From Posidonia oceanica (taxonomy: Eukaryota; Streptophyta; Magnoliopsida; Alismatales; Posidoniaceae), in the NCBI GenBank assembly GCA_037176725.1, contig JAZBRS010000077.1, positions 4,836,001 through 4,900,000 of the forward strand: a DNA stretch of 64,000 bases. The letters run 5' to 3'. This document shows, one piece after another, positions 51,302-62,411 of this stretch. The notes under the pieces were generated by a model. The model saw nothing but the letters and a program-made list of their open reading frames with translations, ran no database searches and had not been told where the DNA came from. Positions within the stretch are counted from its first letter, which is position 1, and each line of letters opens with the position of its first letter. Position numbers and translations under genes: made by a program.

Positions 51302-52474
51302 GATTGGAATCTCCAACAGATACTCCATTGGGGATTCTAGGCTCTGGCTTTTGCTTTGGCCTTTTCGCCTGCCTGGGCTTTGCATCTTTGCTTGCCTTGC
51401 GCTTTTGCATGCCTCGCTTGTTTGCTTGCCTTGCCTGTTTACATGCTTTATTGCTTGCTTTGCCTTTACATGCTCTACTGCTTGCTTGTCTTTACTTATT
51501 TTATTTGCTTGCTTATTCTTGCTTTATTTCTTGCATTATGCATGCCTAAATACATGTTTGGCGCACTATACATGCTTTTTGGGTGGTGAATGCTTTGTTT
51601 TACACAATTGCCATGCCATTACACATTCACATGCCATGTATACATGTATTTTGATATGATAAGTGTTTTCCCTTCACTATCATGTCCACAACACTAGCAC
51701 ATACCATGCGCATGCCTTTTGCAATGATTTGTGTTGCTTGCTTGCCATGTCTGGGTGATTTTCTTCCCCTTTTGCACTTAGCCTAAGGACAATTAGAGAC
51801 TGATTGCTTCCCCCACGGCTAACTAAAAACGGCAAGTAAAAATCAACTCTAAGAGCAACTAGAGACTGCAACACACCTACATCGCCTCAGAGTTAATAAA
51901 ACACGTAAGATAATAAACTCTAAGCATTCGCATAAAGCATCATATAGGGTATGCATTCTTCTCATCTGAGTCCACCTACGATCTGAGAAGGACAGTCCCG
52001 GCCTCTTGCCCCAATGCTTTAACATGGCGCAAATCAGTTGGTCTGTCCCCCCTTGTCAGGGGTCACGTTGGTGCTAGTGGAGGGTACCACCCATGCTTCT
52101 GGCAGGGTCAAGGCCACCAACGCACCACCCCGTCACTACCTGAGCTCTGGCCAAGATTTAGACGGGGACCTACTTTTTTCTAGCCTGAGTTGGTGACCCG
52201 TACACCCGTGAGAGTCTGAAGTAGACTACCTACTAGGACACACTAGATTGGTGAGGGAGAGCATGCTAGATAGCATATCATTTGCATGAGTGCATTCATG
52301 ACATTCACATTAAAGCATTTGCATTTTACTTTTGAGTTCTAACCCTTGTTTTTGTTTGCCTTCCGCGCAGAGGTCAGTGAGCGAGTTCCTTAGCTGGAGT
52401 TTGAGTGGTTTCTCTTACTGACACCCCTGTCGCGACACCTATTCCCGACCATCCTCTTCCAAGCTACTCGCCTT
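51302..52474 (+). other. 5' leader of Tat-4
   Basis: Non-coding, rich in TTGCTTGCC/TTGCATG repeats at 51,360-51,560. The block at 51,970-52,230 (GGACAGTCCCGGCCTCTTGC, CAGGGGTCACGTTGGTGC) is conserved with Tat-1 and Tat-3 leaders in inverse orientation. The splice acceptor candidate lies at 52,370. Confidence 0.6.
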
Positions 52475-52475
52475 T

Positions 52476-54520
52476 ATGACGATAGCTCCCCCTAGGATTT
52501 GTCCTCTTGCTTCTCGTCGTAGCCCTGTGATCACTTGCTCTCGATCAACAATGGCCCAGTTTGTTGGTGAGTCCCAGACTCCTATTGCCCTAAAGGGGAT
52601 TTCCGTTTCGGTCCCTCCAACTCTCGCTTTGGCTCCCTCTGTACCTGTGTCTCCCTCTTTGGTACAGTTGTCTCCCCTCTATTCTGTAGGGTAGTAGCAG
52701 ACTCCGTTGAACCCGGTTGCCGAGTCTATCTTGGTATCCGCCACCTGCGCTTCGGAGGCGCCACTGACTCCTCCTTCCTAGGGTTATGTCACTTTTGACA
52801 CCCACCTTGTTGCGGTGACTTCCGCCATAAGACCTCTGCCTCCTGGACAGTTTGTGTCCTGGCTTCTTGACTCTGGTCCCCCACCGGTCCTACAACTCGG
52901 TGTACCCACTAATGGATCCCTCGAGGCGCAGTATCAGCAGCTGATGGAGACTGCCCAGAGACTGCAGGGCATGGCTCTATCTCTACGTCCTTCCTTCACT
53001 CCTGTTGCTCCTGAGGCTCCTCTGCAGCCTGCTCTTGCTTCTCAGGCATTCCCTTTTGCACTCCCGCCTAGACCATCGCCGGAGCAACTATCGCCTCAGC
53101 TACTCACTGCTCCGACGATGGGGGCTTAGCTTCTGCCTCCTGCATTTGTACAACACACTGCACAGCATATTCTTCTGCCACCTGGTGGCCAATCCTTTGG
53201 GCTGGTTGGAGCACAGTACCCTGCAGGCCCGCTGCTCGACACCGTGCCGGTGTAGCAACTATCGCACCCGCACTATGCATCACCCACTGCACTGCATACT
53301 AGCTACTCTTACCCCCTGCATCAGCAATCTCCTACCACAGCATGCATTCCAGCACGCACAACACCTTTGCACAGATACGCCACCCATCCCATCGCTCCAC
53401 CAGGTGACACGATGGTGGATCCGGAGGAGCACCTCAGTGCGATCCTGCCGGTGTATGCGGTCCCCACCCCTACTGCCCTATCACCTTCGATAGCTAATTC
53501 AGACCCCATCAATGATAGGGTAGACGTTTTGGAGAAAGCACTACATCTAGTGCAGGGAGCTGACCTCCAGTCCTACCAATTCTAGGACCTCTGCTACTTC
53601 CCAGAGGCGGTGCTCCCACCGAAGTTTCACATCCCAATCTTTGACAAATACAATGGTAGAGGTTGCCCCGTTGCACATCTAAAGGCGTACAACAGAGATG
53701 TCACTCAGCTCCAGGCTGACGAGAGGTTGCTAATCCACTTGTTCCAGAAAAGACTGAGTGGCCCCACGCTCAAGTGGTTCACCTCGCTTGACTTGGCCAC
53801 CATCAAGACGTGGAACGACCTTAGCCAGGCATTCTTGGGACAATACTCCTTCAACCTCGACCTGGTCCCAAAGCGTGCGGACCTAGTCTCAACAAAGTAG
53901 AACCCCAGCGAGCCGTTCGGGGAGTATGTTGGCCGTTGGCGCGCCCTTGCTTCACAGGTTTGAGATGGACCCTCTGACAAGGAGTCCCTCAAGATTGTGA
54001 TCAGAGGTGCGTAGCCCGCTACTAGGGCTTTGCTCAGCATTCAACCTGTCACAACCTTTGCAGCATTGATTCAGGCTAGCACCCATGTAGAGAGTTCGCT
54101 ACGGAGTGACAACTTCCCGGCACTCTTTACGTTTGCCAAGCAGGCCACCATCAGCAACAGCAGCAGCAGCACCAACACCAGCACTAGCAACAACAGCAGT
54201 GGTAGCACCAGCAGCCGTCCTAAGAAGAAGGACTCGCCAAAGACTGTTGTTGCATACGTCGATCCCTCGCCCGCACCTGTTCTCCTGTTGGTTCAGCCTC
54301 CCCCGAATTAGGTAGTGTATGCACCAGCACCTAGGGCACCCCCCACACCACAAATCACTACCACTGCCCAACAGGTGTATCCTGCCACATCGGTTCGGCA
54401 AGGGCAGAGGTGGCATTTCAGAGAGTAGTGTCAATTCACCCCACTAGTGGAACCGCTGACTGTCGTCCTCCCCAAGGTCGCACCATATCTGAGGTTTCCC
54501 GAGGTTCGCCCACCGCCAAA
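52476..54520 (+). pseudogene. Gag of Tat-4, several stops
   Basis: The first ATG (52,476) gives MTIAPPRICPLASRRSP, with a second Met at MAQFVGES. The other copies lack the first ATG but share the downstream Met, so the second is the likelier ancestral start. Pro/Gln-rich pieces lead to VLEKALHLVQGADLQSYQF, stopped by TAG at 53,583-53,585. The same frame then gives FHIPIFDKYNGRGCPVAHLKAY, LIHLFQKRLSGPTLKWF and TIKTWNDLSQAFLGQYSFNL, the capsid domain. VESSLRSDNFPALFTF follows at 54,090, with a short Ser/Thr/Asn repeat. Gag would form the particle, but this copy is not translatable as one chain. Confidence 0.86.
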
Positions 54521-55290
54521 TCCACTTCTGCATTGGCATAAGGCGAATCTTTTCTACAACTTTCATCGAGCTATAGGGCACTCGATGAATAGTTGCCTCA
54601 TTTTACAGGATGCCGTTTAGAACCTGATCAAATCGGGAACGATTATGATCCACACGCCCGAGGCATCCACTTCTGCACCTCCATCAGCATCTGCCCCTAC
54701 ATTAGCATTAGCATCTCCTTATCCCAGCATCGTCCACCAGCCTCTGTTGGAGCATTCCAACTCGAAAGGCGTGGGGACCTCGGGAATCTATTCTCTCTTC
54801 CCTTCTGGGCCTGCCACGTCTGTGGTAGACCCCTACGAGCTTATTCATGATATCTCGGAGTCCTTTCCCTTCTCCCTCTACCGTGCGGCCGTTGCCGGCT
54901 CCGAGTCAGGGATTCATATGATCTGACTGCGTGCTAGGCCAGAGTGCTCCACCGCGTAGCCCACCATGCATCCTCAGGCTCAAGCCCCTGTTTACCTTCA
55001 GGCTAAACCTCAGGCCCAAGCCCCTGCCTCCCTTTTAAGAAGACCCCAGTTAGGACCCCCTGTTTGCCTACTAGCTAGGCCTCAACCAGGGCCCTCATTG
55101 CCTTCCCAGCAGCATCACCCATTCTCCTATCGCCCAACAAATACCCCTTTAGCCCCTCTTGTGCTTGCAGCATATGCTCCCATGGTTATTAACCTAACTA
55201 GGGACACCCATCGCGTGTCCTACAACTACGCCACGGAAATGTGTGCGGAAGTCACGTGATCAGAGAGGGTCTACAAGCCCGCAGCACCGG
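54521..55290 (+). pseudogene. Zinc-knuckle and spacer of Tat-4 gag
   Basis: At 54,555-54,596 the frame reads FYNFHRAIGHSMNSC: the histidine ligands and last Cys are present but the first Cys is Tyr (TAC). Seven codons on there is a TAG, then a Ser/Pro-rich spacer with IYSLFPSGPATSVVDPYELIHD and SESGIHMI, homologous to Tat-1 12,511-12,825. Pro/Gln repeats follow at 54,960-55,130. Confidence 0.75.
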
Positions 55291-56217
55291 TGGTAAGGCC
55301 CAACCATCTAGCACCCGCTGTACCTCCACCAGCAAGCCAACCCGCAGCACCTCCAGCATCAGGCCAACCCCTTGTACCTAGCACAGCAGAGCCTACCACC
55401 AACAAGAGCCAACCCAAGGCTGACATCACCTCCCAGCTTAGGAGGGTTAAGGCAGACATTTCCATTTGGGACCTCATACACTCATCTTCTGAACACCGTG
55501 AGGCTTTTCTCCGAGTGTTCCAGGCAGCTCATGTGTCCCAAGCCATAGAACCTGCAACCCTGGAAAGCATGGTTGGCATGATTGCGGAGCCCTAGATCAT
55601 CTCTTTCACGAGCGATGAGCTACTTCTGGCAGGGATTAATCACAACCAACCCCTATTTGTCATGGTGCAATTTAAAAACTTCCGCATTCCCTTCCCGCTT
55701 GTTGATAACAAATCAGGCCTTAACGTCTGTCCCTTGTGCACAACAACCAGGCTCGGATTCAAAGCCGAGGATATCACTCCAGCGATAAAGGGAATGACAG
55801 CTTTTGATAATACCCACCATGACTCCTTAGGGATTCTGATTATTCCTCTCACCATTGGCCTGGTCGTATTCAATGTAGAATTCCACATTGTCGACTTGGA
55901 GTCCAATTTTAATCTTCTGCTTGGGAGCCCTTGGCTGCATAAGCATCAGGTCATCCCCTCGACCCTCCACTGCATGATCAAGTTTCACCGTGGTGACGAT
56001 GTTATCGTTGTCATGGTAGAAAACTTTGAGAAGGAGCAGATCGAGGCGGTTGCTCCCATCTCTTCGCAGACTGTCCCCATTGACCCTGAGCTTTCAGATG
56101 CTTTGTATCGCATTAATCGGTGTGAGCCGGTTAACTTTATTCCTGATCTTGAATGCATCACCTCATTGGCCGTTCACAGCAGCCCCTTCCGGATGGTCGA
56201 AAACGTCTGTCACAGGT
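55290..56217 (+). pseudogene. Protease region of Tat-4, ending at a recombination junction
   Basis: The pre-protease part reads RVKADISIWDLIHSSSEHRE, VFQAAHVSQ and GMIAEP, then TAG (55,594) where Tat-1 has a Gln codon. The retropepsin part (55,662 on) has LVDNKSG: the catalytic Asp (residue 15 of that frame) is present but the invariant Gly after Asn is Lys, and LLLGSPWLHKHQ replaces LLLGRPWLHKHQ. It continues to VNFIPDLE and MVENVCHR, the beginning of the G-patch segment, where element sequence ends. Confidence 0.86.
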
Positions 56218-57808
56218 GCATTTCCTTTTGAAAACCCATTTAAAAATCCTTTAAAAGCATATCCCAAAACATAGCCCAAACAGCTCCTCTGTCAGGCCTA
56301 GAAAACCATATCAAAAGCCAAGACAACAGTCTCGAAGTCCCATCGAACGTTCAAGATCGGACACCAATACAAACTGCTCCTAGAACTCTAAGTCCTGGTG
56401 CCCAAGTGCAAGATGCCTACTGGCCTATGTCTTACCTAAAACACAGCCAACTAAGTGTCAAACACCCAAACAGTGTCACTGAACATCTTATTCAGTGCAC
56501 GACACTGAACACCAAGCCAACAACTACTCCTAGGATTAAACATGAACCCTAGAGTCCATCAAATCCATTTAAGGGAGAACTTAGTATTTCTATGTTCTAT
56601 AGTCTTTTATAATAATTACAACACCCAAGGAATCTTACTAATTTATTTTAGGCATTCCCTAAATCATTCTAATGATTATCCTAATCATCATTATGCCATA
56701 TCCACCTACTAGGTTAATACCCAAAACAACCTTAAAATACCCACGGAATAAAGGCAGGGTCTGTTCGACAAACCGATTTGGATCGGTCGATCGGACTAGC
56801 AACTTTGACTCACATCCAGTGCTTGGTTCGGCAGACTATTTCCAAACAGTCGACCGAACTTGGGTTCTGTCCTCCATCTCAAGAACCAAATCGGTATACC
56901 AAACCTATTTCAATATACCGATTTCTAGGTTTAGGAGACTCCAAACGACATGATCGGCATACCGAAATATTTCGGCATGCCGAATCAGTCGACTGTCAAG
57001 AACACAAAGGCCAAACCAAAAAATTGCCCCAAATGGGGAAGGCTGGTGATCTCACCATAGGCCACCAAAACACACAAACCATATACCCAATGAAGATCTC
57101 AAGACAATCTACGATTTGGGAAAAGAAACACAACGATTCATTGAGTAGATCACAAGAAAAAGCCAATCAAAGCTCACGGGTACTGTGCACAAGCATAGTG
57201 AACCCACGAGTGGCAAAACAAGCCAAATCACCACACAATCCACCAAAAATCCCATGCAATATACCAAAATGAAGATCTAGAGATAATCTATCATTTGGGA
57301 CAAACATCATTGAAATCCATTGCATGAAAGCCATGAAACACAAAACCAAGCATTCAAGATCACTGTGCACGCACGACATTAAAGCTACTGTAAAAACCTC
57401 CATAAATGCTCAATAAATCCTCCGAGCATAACCAGAGCAATCACAACCAAGATCACACTATCATGATCCCTATTACCAATTCATGAATCCAAAAAGGAGG
57501 TCTAAGGGGCGTGTACCTTGCACCGGTGATGACAATGGCAACGCAACCTCTCCTCCTCCACTGCAAGCTTTGGATCTCCTCCTCTCGACGACGGTGACGG
57601 CGACGGCAGCACGACGGCGTGGTGGCAACGGTGACCACAACCTCCCCTCTTCTTCCCTCATTCTCTATCTCCCTCCATCTCTCTCTCTCTCTCTCTCTTG
57701 TTATATAGAACAGTGGGGAAGAAAGAAGAAGAAGGAGAAGTGGGAAAAGGAGGGGAGAAGCAACTCCGAACCCCCACTCGCATTATGCTCCAAATCTGGG
57801 TTGTTACA
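56218..57808 (-). repeat. 3' LTR of Chr-3, 5' part only (1,591 bp)
   Basis: On minus it starts TGTAACAACCCAGATTTGG at 57,808. It has a CT microsatellite (57,677-57,700), and a cluster of perfect palindromes at 56,890-56,995. It breaks at 56,218, about halfway along the LTR. The overlapping part is nearly identical to 62,190-62,411. Confidence 0.8.
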
Positions 57809-58879
57809 TTCTAACCACATTAAAAGAATTTCTTCCTCGAAATTTATGAGGTGAAAAGCCAAGGGTACCAAACTTAGATGTCAATCTCACTATCCCAGAC
57901 AAACAGCACAACGGTGCCGCCCAAAACTCAAGACCAGTAAGGGAAATCTATGCCCTACGAGGCCATCTCATCCCGCTAAGGTCCAAAATGACACCAAGGA
58001 CTCAGCTCTCCTCGAGTCCAAACTCCACCAAATCCCTAGGTGGGGGCCCTTTCAGGGCACAAAAACTCCAATCACCACCTCACCACAGCGTCTCTAGAGT
58101 TGCGAAGCATACTGAGCCGCCCTAGCAGACACACAGATTATAGGGATGACCAGGTGCAACCAACTCCCACCAACATCCTTAGCTCTACTCTAATGCACAA
58201 TCTGGTCAGCAGCCACCCAAACTCCACATTGTATGCTCGGTAATATCTCTCATCTCTCCAAGAATGTCTCTTCCAACTCTTAGCACGAGAGAATCTAGCT
58301 ACCGAGTCACGACAAAGCTCTTCACGGATCTAGAGTGCACTAACAGATCAGCTGACCAGATGCTATCTGTCTCTAGGAACTACTTCCTAGACAGACACTC
58401 CACCCGACCCAGAACACAACCACCTCTGTGGCCAAGACAAATACATGGGCTAGACAGTTCCACTTGTGACTACCCAATTGACAAGAATCACAAATCTCCA
58501 TGTTGCCTCACTGCAATTGGAACTTACCCTAACCCAAGGCCACAAGAATCACTATTTCTAATGAAACAACCACAACCAATGGTAAGGACCACTCAGGAGT
58601 CAAACTTGAATGAGTCTCCAACTCAAAGTAACTCCCAGCAACAAGGTCTAAACTAGCAAGAGATGTTACTCCCTCGCTGGCTAACCTATCCACCATGCCA
58701 CTGTCTTGGAGATGCATCTACCGGATCCCCGAGAATAGTTCACCTGCACTAGGAAACAACCGATCGGAGGAAACACTTGGGATCACACCCAATAGCTCGA
58801 CCAGCAGCACCAACCAGACGAGACGAGAAGCCAACCTCACAAGCTCGACCCTATCCCCGTCGTAGAAAGGAAACCAAGA

Positions 58880-59080
58880 AAACAAAGGGAGAAAAGATCT
58901 CCATAGATCGAACAGCATAATGCCATTCGACCCACCCACAAACAAGAAAAACAAATGGACATCCTCAACAGGACACCCCAAAGAAATCACCAGAGAAAGA
59001 ATCTCCACTGCTCGAACGACACTAAGCCATTCGAACCATAACCAACCAAAACCAACTAGGCATCCAAGTAGGACACCCCA
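58880..59080. repeat. Two copies of a roughly 100-bp repeat in Chr-3
   Basis: AGATCTCCATAGATCGAACA, then ATGCCATTCGA, then AGGACACCCCAAA at 58,890-58,982 recurs in diverged form at 58,998-59,083 (AATCTCCACTGCTCGAACGA, AAGCCATTCGAACC, AGGACACCCCAAA). Non-coding. Confidence 0.65.
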
Positions 59081-59229
59081 AACAGCACACAGCAAACAAC
59101 ACACTGGGCTATGCCAAGCCCCAAACAAAAAGTGCGACACAACCATGCAGCACCGAGGCGCGGCTCCCATGCACAGCACCTCCCAGATAACTCTGTCCTT
59201 AGGTAGAGTATTTGGAACAATCACACACA

Positions 59230-59590
59230 CACACCTGGGGACCCACCAAAGTCACCCAGGAGCAACAACAAACATATGGGAATCCTCACGCTTCACCTAG
59301 ATGCAACAACAGACACCTTGGGACTCACCGAGTCAGCTAGAAACAACAATAGACATCTAGGAAGCCTCACGCTTCACCCAGAAACAACAACAGACATTTG
59401 GGAAGCCTCACGCTTCACCCAGATGCAACAACAGATACATGGGGACTCACCGAGTCACCCAGAAACAACAATAGACATCTGGGAAGCCTCTCGCATCAGC
59501 CAGATGCAACAACAGGCACCTAGGGACTCACTGAGTCACCCAGAAACAACAACAGACACTTGAGAAGTGTCACACTTCACCCAGAAACAA
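59230..59590. repeat. Alternating 41/42-bp tandem repeat in Chr-3 (about 8 units)
   Basis: All units share CAGAxxCAACAACAGACA followed by one of two endings: GGGAAGCCTCACGCTTCACCC (type A, written in two parts: GGGAAGCC and TCACGCTTCACCC) or GGGGACTCACCGAGTCACCC (type B). The endings partly alternate, giving a higher-order period of about 83 bp. Both endings contain short inverted repeats (GAAGC...GCTTC; GACTC...GAGTC), so each unit can fold. The plus-strand frame across it is a repeat by-product. Confidence 0.82.
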
Positions 59591-60670
59591 CAACAGGAGG
59601 ACGAAGCTGTAGGCATCCTCCACACACACGACACCCAAGATGACAAACACAACACCACAACCAACAGACAAAGCAAGAAACAAATAGCAAGCAAAACAAA
59701 CAACAAACAGAGGCAAATAACCACAATCGTGGAGGGCCACACAAGGGACAGACAACTACAGTACTCCCACCCCCACGACACAATGAAACCACCCAAAAGC
59801 AACCACACACATCTGGAAAGCCTCATACTTCACCTAGATGTGGCCACAGGAGGATGAAACTCCTAGCATCCTCCACACCAACAACAAAACAAGTAGCAAC
59901 AAAAAACAACAAACGTGGAGGTCACACAAGAGGCAGTCATCCACTGCACCTCTTGCTCCACGACAAAACACCCAACAGTCCAGCAACGGATGGTGGCAAA
60001 ACAAACATGTCCTCTGGTCAGCTGATGTGGGGCACCTAACTACCTTAAAAGAATCAAGGCACCTCACCACAAAATCCATCAAGCATTAGTAGTAATACTT
60101 CCTCTGCCTTCCGTAACCATAGCACACCAGTCAGACCAGTATGCACAACAGACGTGCACAACTCTAGGTGACACGACTTGTCTGGCCTCACACACAATAG
60201 GGTCTCCTACCCTACATACCAGCATTGAGTCCTGCCCAAAAAACAACTGCCATCATGCCCACAGGCCATACGGTGCTCAATCTACACAAAACTAGTGGAC
60301 AACACCCAAAACCAATCTCCATGGAATTGAAGAGCTAAAACGAACCGCTCTACACGAGCGAACACGGCTTCACGCTCAAACTGCTCCCTCAAAGCAGCTC
60401 CAACCAGACGGCGATCTCGAAATCCAACCACTAGAAACCTTCCAATAAGGAGTCGATATCTACTTCCACAAATGAGCAGATCGTCACTCTCAGGTTCCAC
60501 GTGGTGCTCCATGAATCATCCTTGCCGTCACTGGAGCCGAAATTGAAGACACTCCTCAACGTCGCAAGAAAGAAGATCAAGAAAATCAAGGTGCAGGTAT
60601 GCATGATATGCAAATCTAATGAGTCACCTGACTAGACATCTCTAGGCTAGTGCTACTAATGAACCTAGTG

Positions 60671-60684
60671 CACTGATACCAATC
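60671..60684 (-). other. Primer binding site of Chr-3
   Basis: On minus, ATTGGTATCAGTGC follows the LTR end GTCGTTACAG. TGGTATCAGxGC is complementary to the 3' end of initiator tRNA-Met, the usual primer of plant chromoviruses and Copia elements; here A in the consensus AGAGC is T. Confidence 0.82.
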
Positions 60685-62411
60685 TGTAACGACCCGTCCA
60701 GTCGCAACTTCTCAACCTAGCTACAATTTTCATTTTCTATTATATATGCTAATTCTAAAACTAATTCTAAGTAGAACTAACAGAAATAAATAATGAAATA
60801 AATTAAACTCGCTTACCTAGAACCCCTAATGTGTGGTAGCGTGACTCCTCCTATGTGCACTAGTAAAAACAGCTGCTCCTATCCTACACCAGCGAAAATA
60901 TACAAACCAAAGTATACGTGAGTGACCACTCAAGACGGTCACCCAACAGACACCCCACCTAAACCACTCAGCAAACAATGCTGAGGGAACCAACATAAGC
61001 ACGTCGCAAGCCAACAAGCATAGGTGTCCCACCTGGACTTCGCAACAAATCAATAGGGCAACCAACTATTGCCCAGCAAGTAGCAAAACCATAAATCAAT
61101 GCCTTTGAAATCTTTTTTCTCTTTTCCTTTCAAAACCATATGCATGCTCATTCAAAACCTTTATGCACACTTGAGATGGCCATTCTAGCCAAAATCAAGT
61201 CCAAAATTGCACACCCAAACCCATAACCCGGTCCCAGGCACTCACTAGGCGGACTAGACGGCCAATGGTGCCTGAATGCTCTCAATTGCATCCAAAACAC
61301 GCAACACAGCAAGCACCAAAGTCAAACACAGGGCCACATTGGCCAAATAGCTATGCCACATAGGCATGCAGCAACCAAAACCAATATTGAGACATTGCTC
61401 AGCAAAACACATGGTCCATCCCAGACCAAAAGGCAACCACGAGCCATCGCTCAGCAAACACAGTATACTCTAGACTCAGTAAGAACCATAAACAACAATG
61501 TGTCGTGCTGCCCGGCACCAAGCAACCAACACTGGCCACAAGCAGCCATCGAAGTGCACTGCACTACCATAGACAACCACTTGTGGAAGAGTTTGCCCGT
61601 CCCGACGTCCTCCCACCTGAAGGACTCTCAGAAGCTAACCGCACCTGGGAAAGCTGCTCACCACACTTGGGCAAGTTGTCCCCTCTCGGCGGACAAACCA
61701 TAGGGTATGCTCTATCGGCGTCCTAGCTCAGTGCTCGAATCTTTAGAGGTACCTCCTTCTAGGCTTCGACAGCACCGAACAGTCTCGATACCTGTAACAA
61801 CCAAGGTATCATGCTCGGCTACGTAGGAGTATCATACCTTCGATGTCTGCTGCCACGATACCACTAGGTACGGATGGCACTTCGACCCACAGACCTTAAC
61901 CTAGGTGACGTGTCCGACACACTAGGAACGTAGTCACATTCCTGAGTCTTGGCAACACAACCCCCAAGTATCTTGGCCTACCAGCATCAATCTTGGTGAC
62001 GTGTCCAACACACCAGGAACGTAGTAACATTCCCAGGTCTTGACAACAAAAACCTCGGTGTCATGGCCCACCACAAACAATCGGACCTTACCTTAGCAAG
62101 TAGCTCATGACCTTAGAGCTATCAATCGTCCCTGGAAGGCCGGCCAGGTGCCTAAGTTTTGGTCCTCAGAAAACCTTTCCAAAATCATGCATTTCCTTCT
62201 GAAAACCCATTTCGAAATCCTTTAAAATCATATCCCAAAACATAGCCCGGATAGCTCCTCTTTCGGGCCCAGAAAACCATATCAAAAGCCAGGACAACGG
62301 TCTCGAAGTCCCATCAAACTTCCAAGACCAGACATCAATACAAACTGCTCCCAGAATTCTAAGTCTTGGTGCCCAAGTGCAAGACACCTACTGGCCTGTG
62401 TCTTACCTAAG
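60685..62411 (-). repeat. 5' LTR of Chr-3, 3' part (1,727 bp)
   Basis: Ends (minus) ACTGGACGGGTCGTTACA at 60,685. It contains GGAGTCACGCTACCACACAT and CACTCACGTATAC words shared with Chr-1, Chr-2 and Chr-4, and a region of short gene-like plus frames without domains. It stops at 62,411 at CTTACCTAA/G, where Chr-4 begins. The 3' LTR copy continues CTTACCTAAAACACAG at the same place, identifying the insertion point. Confidence 0.8.

Larger units (their letters stand above)
48435..52370 (+). other. Candidate intron from LTR donor to leader acceptor in Tat-4
   Basis: Donor CACGCAG|GTAACG at 48,435 at the end of a CT-rich plus GC-rich segment; acceptor TTTGCCTTCCGCGCAG ending at 52,370, preceded by a pyrimidine stretch and followed by AGGTCAGTGAGCG, about 110 bases before gag. 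Tat-1 has both sites at equivalent places, and Tat-2 keeps the donors in both LTRs (26,545 and 33,443 on minus). Splicing is inferred, not shown. Confidence 0.35.
46915..56217 (+). mobile_element. Tat-4: Tat/Ogre-type element truncated after protease
   Basis: On the plus strand: 5' LTR, PBS, leader, gag and protease, then the start of the G-patch segment, where similarity stops at about 56,217 in the middle of the codons after MVENVCHR. RT, RNase H, integrase, polypurine tract and 3' LTR are absent. The abrupt end abuts Chr-3 LTR sequence in inverse orientation with a few bases of shared sequence (TGCATTTCC side), pointing to illegitimate recombination. Left flank: Chr-2. Confidence 0.87.
57809..60670 (-). 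other. Interior of Chr-3, no recognised gene
   Basis: Near 57,815-57,850 the minus strand reads HLINFEEEIL, a remnant like the end of a chromoviral polyprotein before the 3' LTR. The rest has tandem repeats (58,880-59,080 and 59,230-59,590) and a duplicated GGAGGA...TCCTCC stem-loop block (59,580-59,640 and 59,828-59,880). The longest minus frame (58,718-59,230, 170 codons) is strongly hydrophobic with many Trp, Leu and Val residues and matches nothing I know. It overlaps the repeats, and I do not call it a gene. Confidence 0.55.
56218..62411 (-). mobile_element. Chr-3: chromovirus-type element without gag or pol
   Basis: On minus: 5' LTR piece (62,411-60,685), iMet-type PBS, 2.9 kb interior, end-of-integrase-like stretch, and the 5' part of the 3' LTR (57,808-56,218). 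The two LTR pieces overlap for about 220 bases (56,218-56,439 and 62,190-62,411) with high similarity, giving a reconstructed LTR length of about 3.1 kb, close to Chr-2. No gag, RT or integrase core is recognisable in the interior, so it is non-autonomous or heavily replaced. Its 3' LTR is truncated by the Tat-4 junction, and its 5' LTR is interrupted by Chr-4. Confidence 0.75.

Noticed and set aside
58718..59230. Hydrophobic 170-codon minus frame as a membrane protein gene
   Set aside because: Overlaps tandem repeats, has biased Trp/Leu/Val composition from GGTTTGG-type sequence and no recognisable family; retained only as a finding on the unknown interior.
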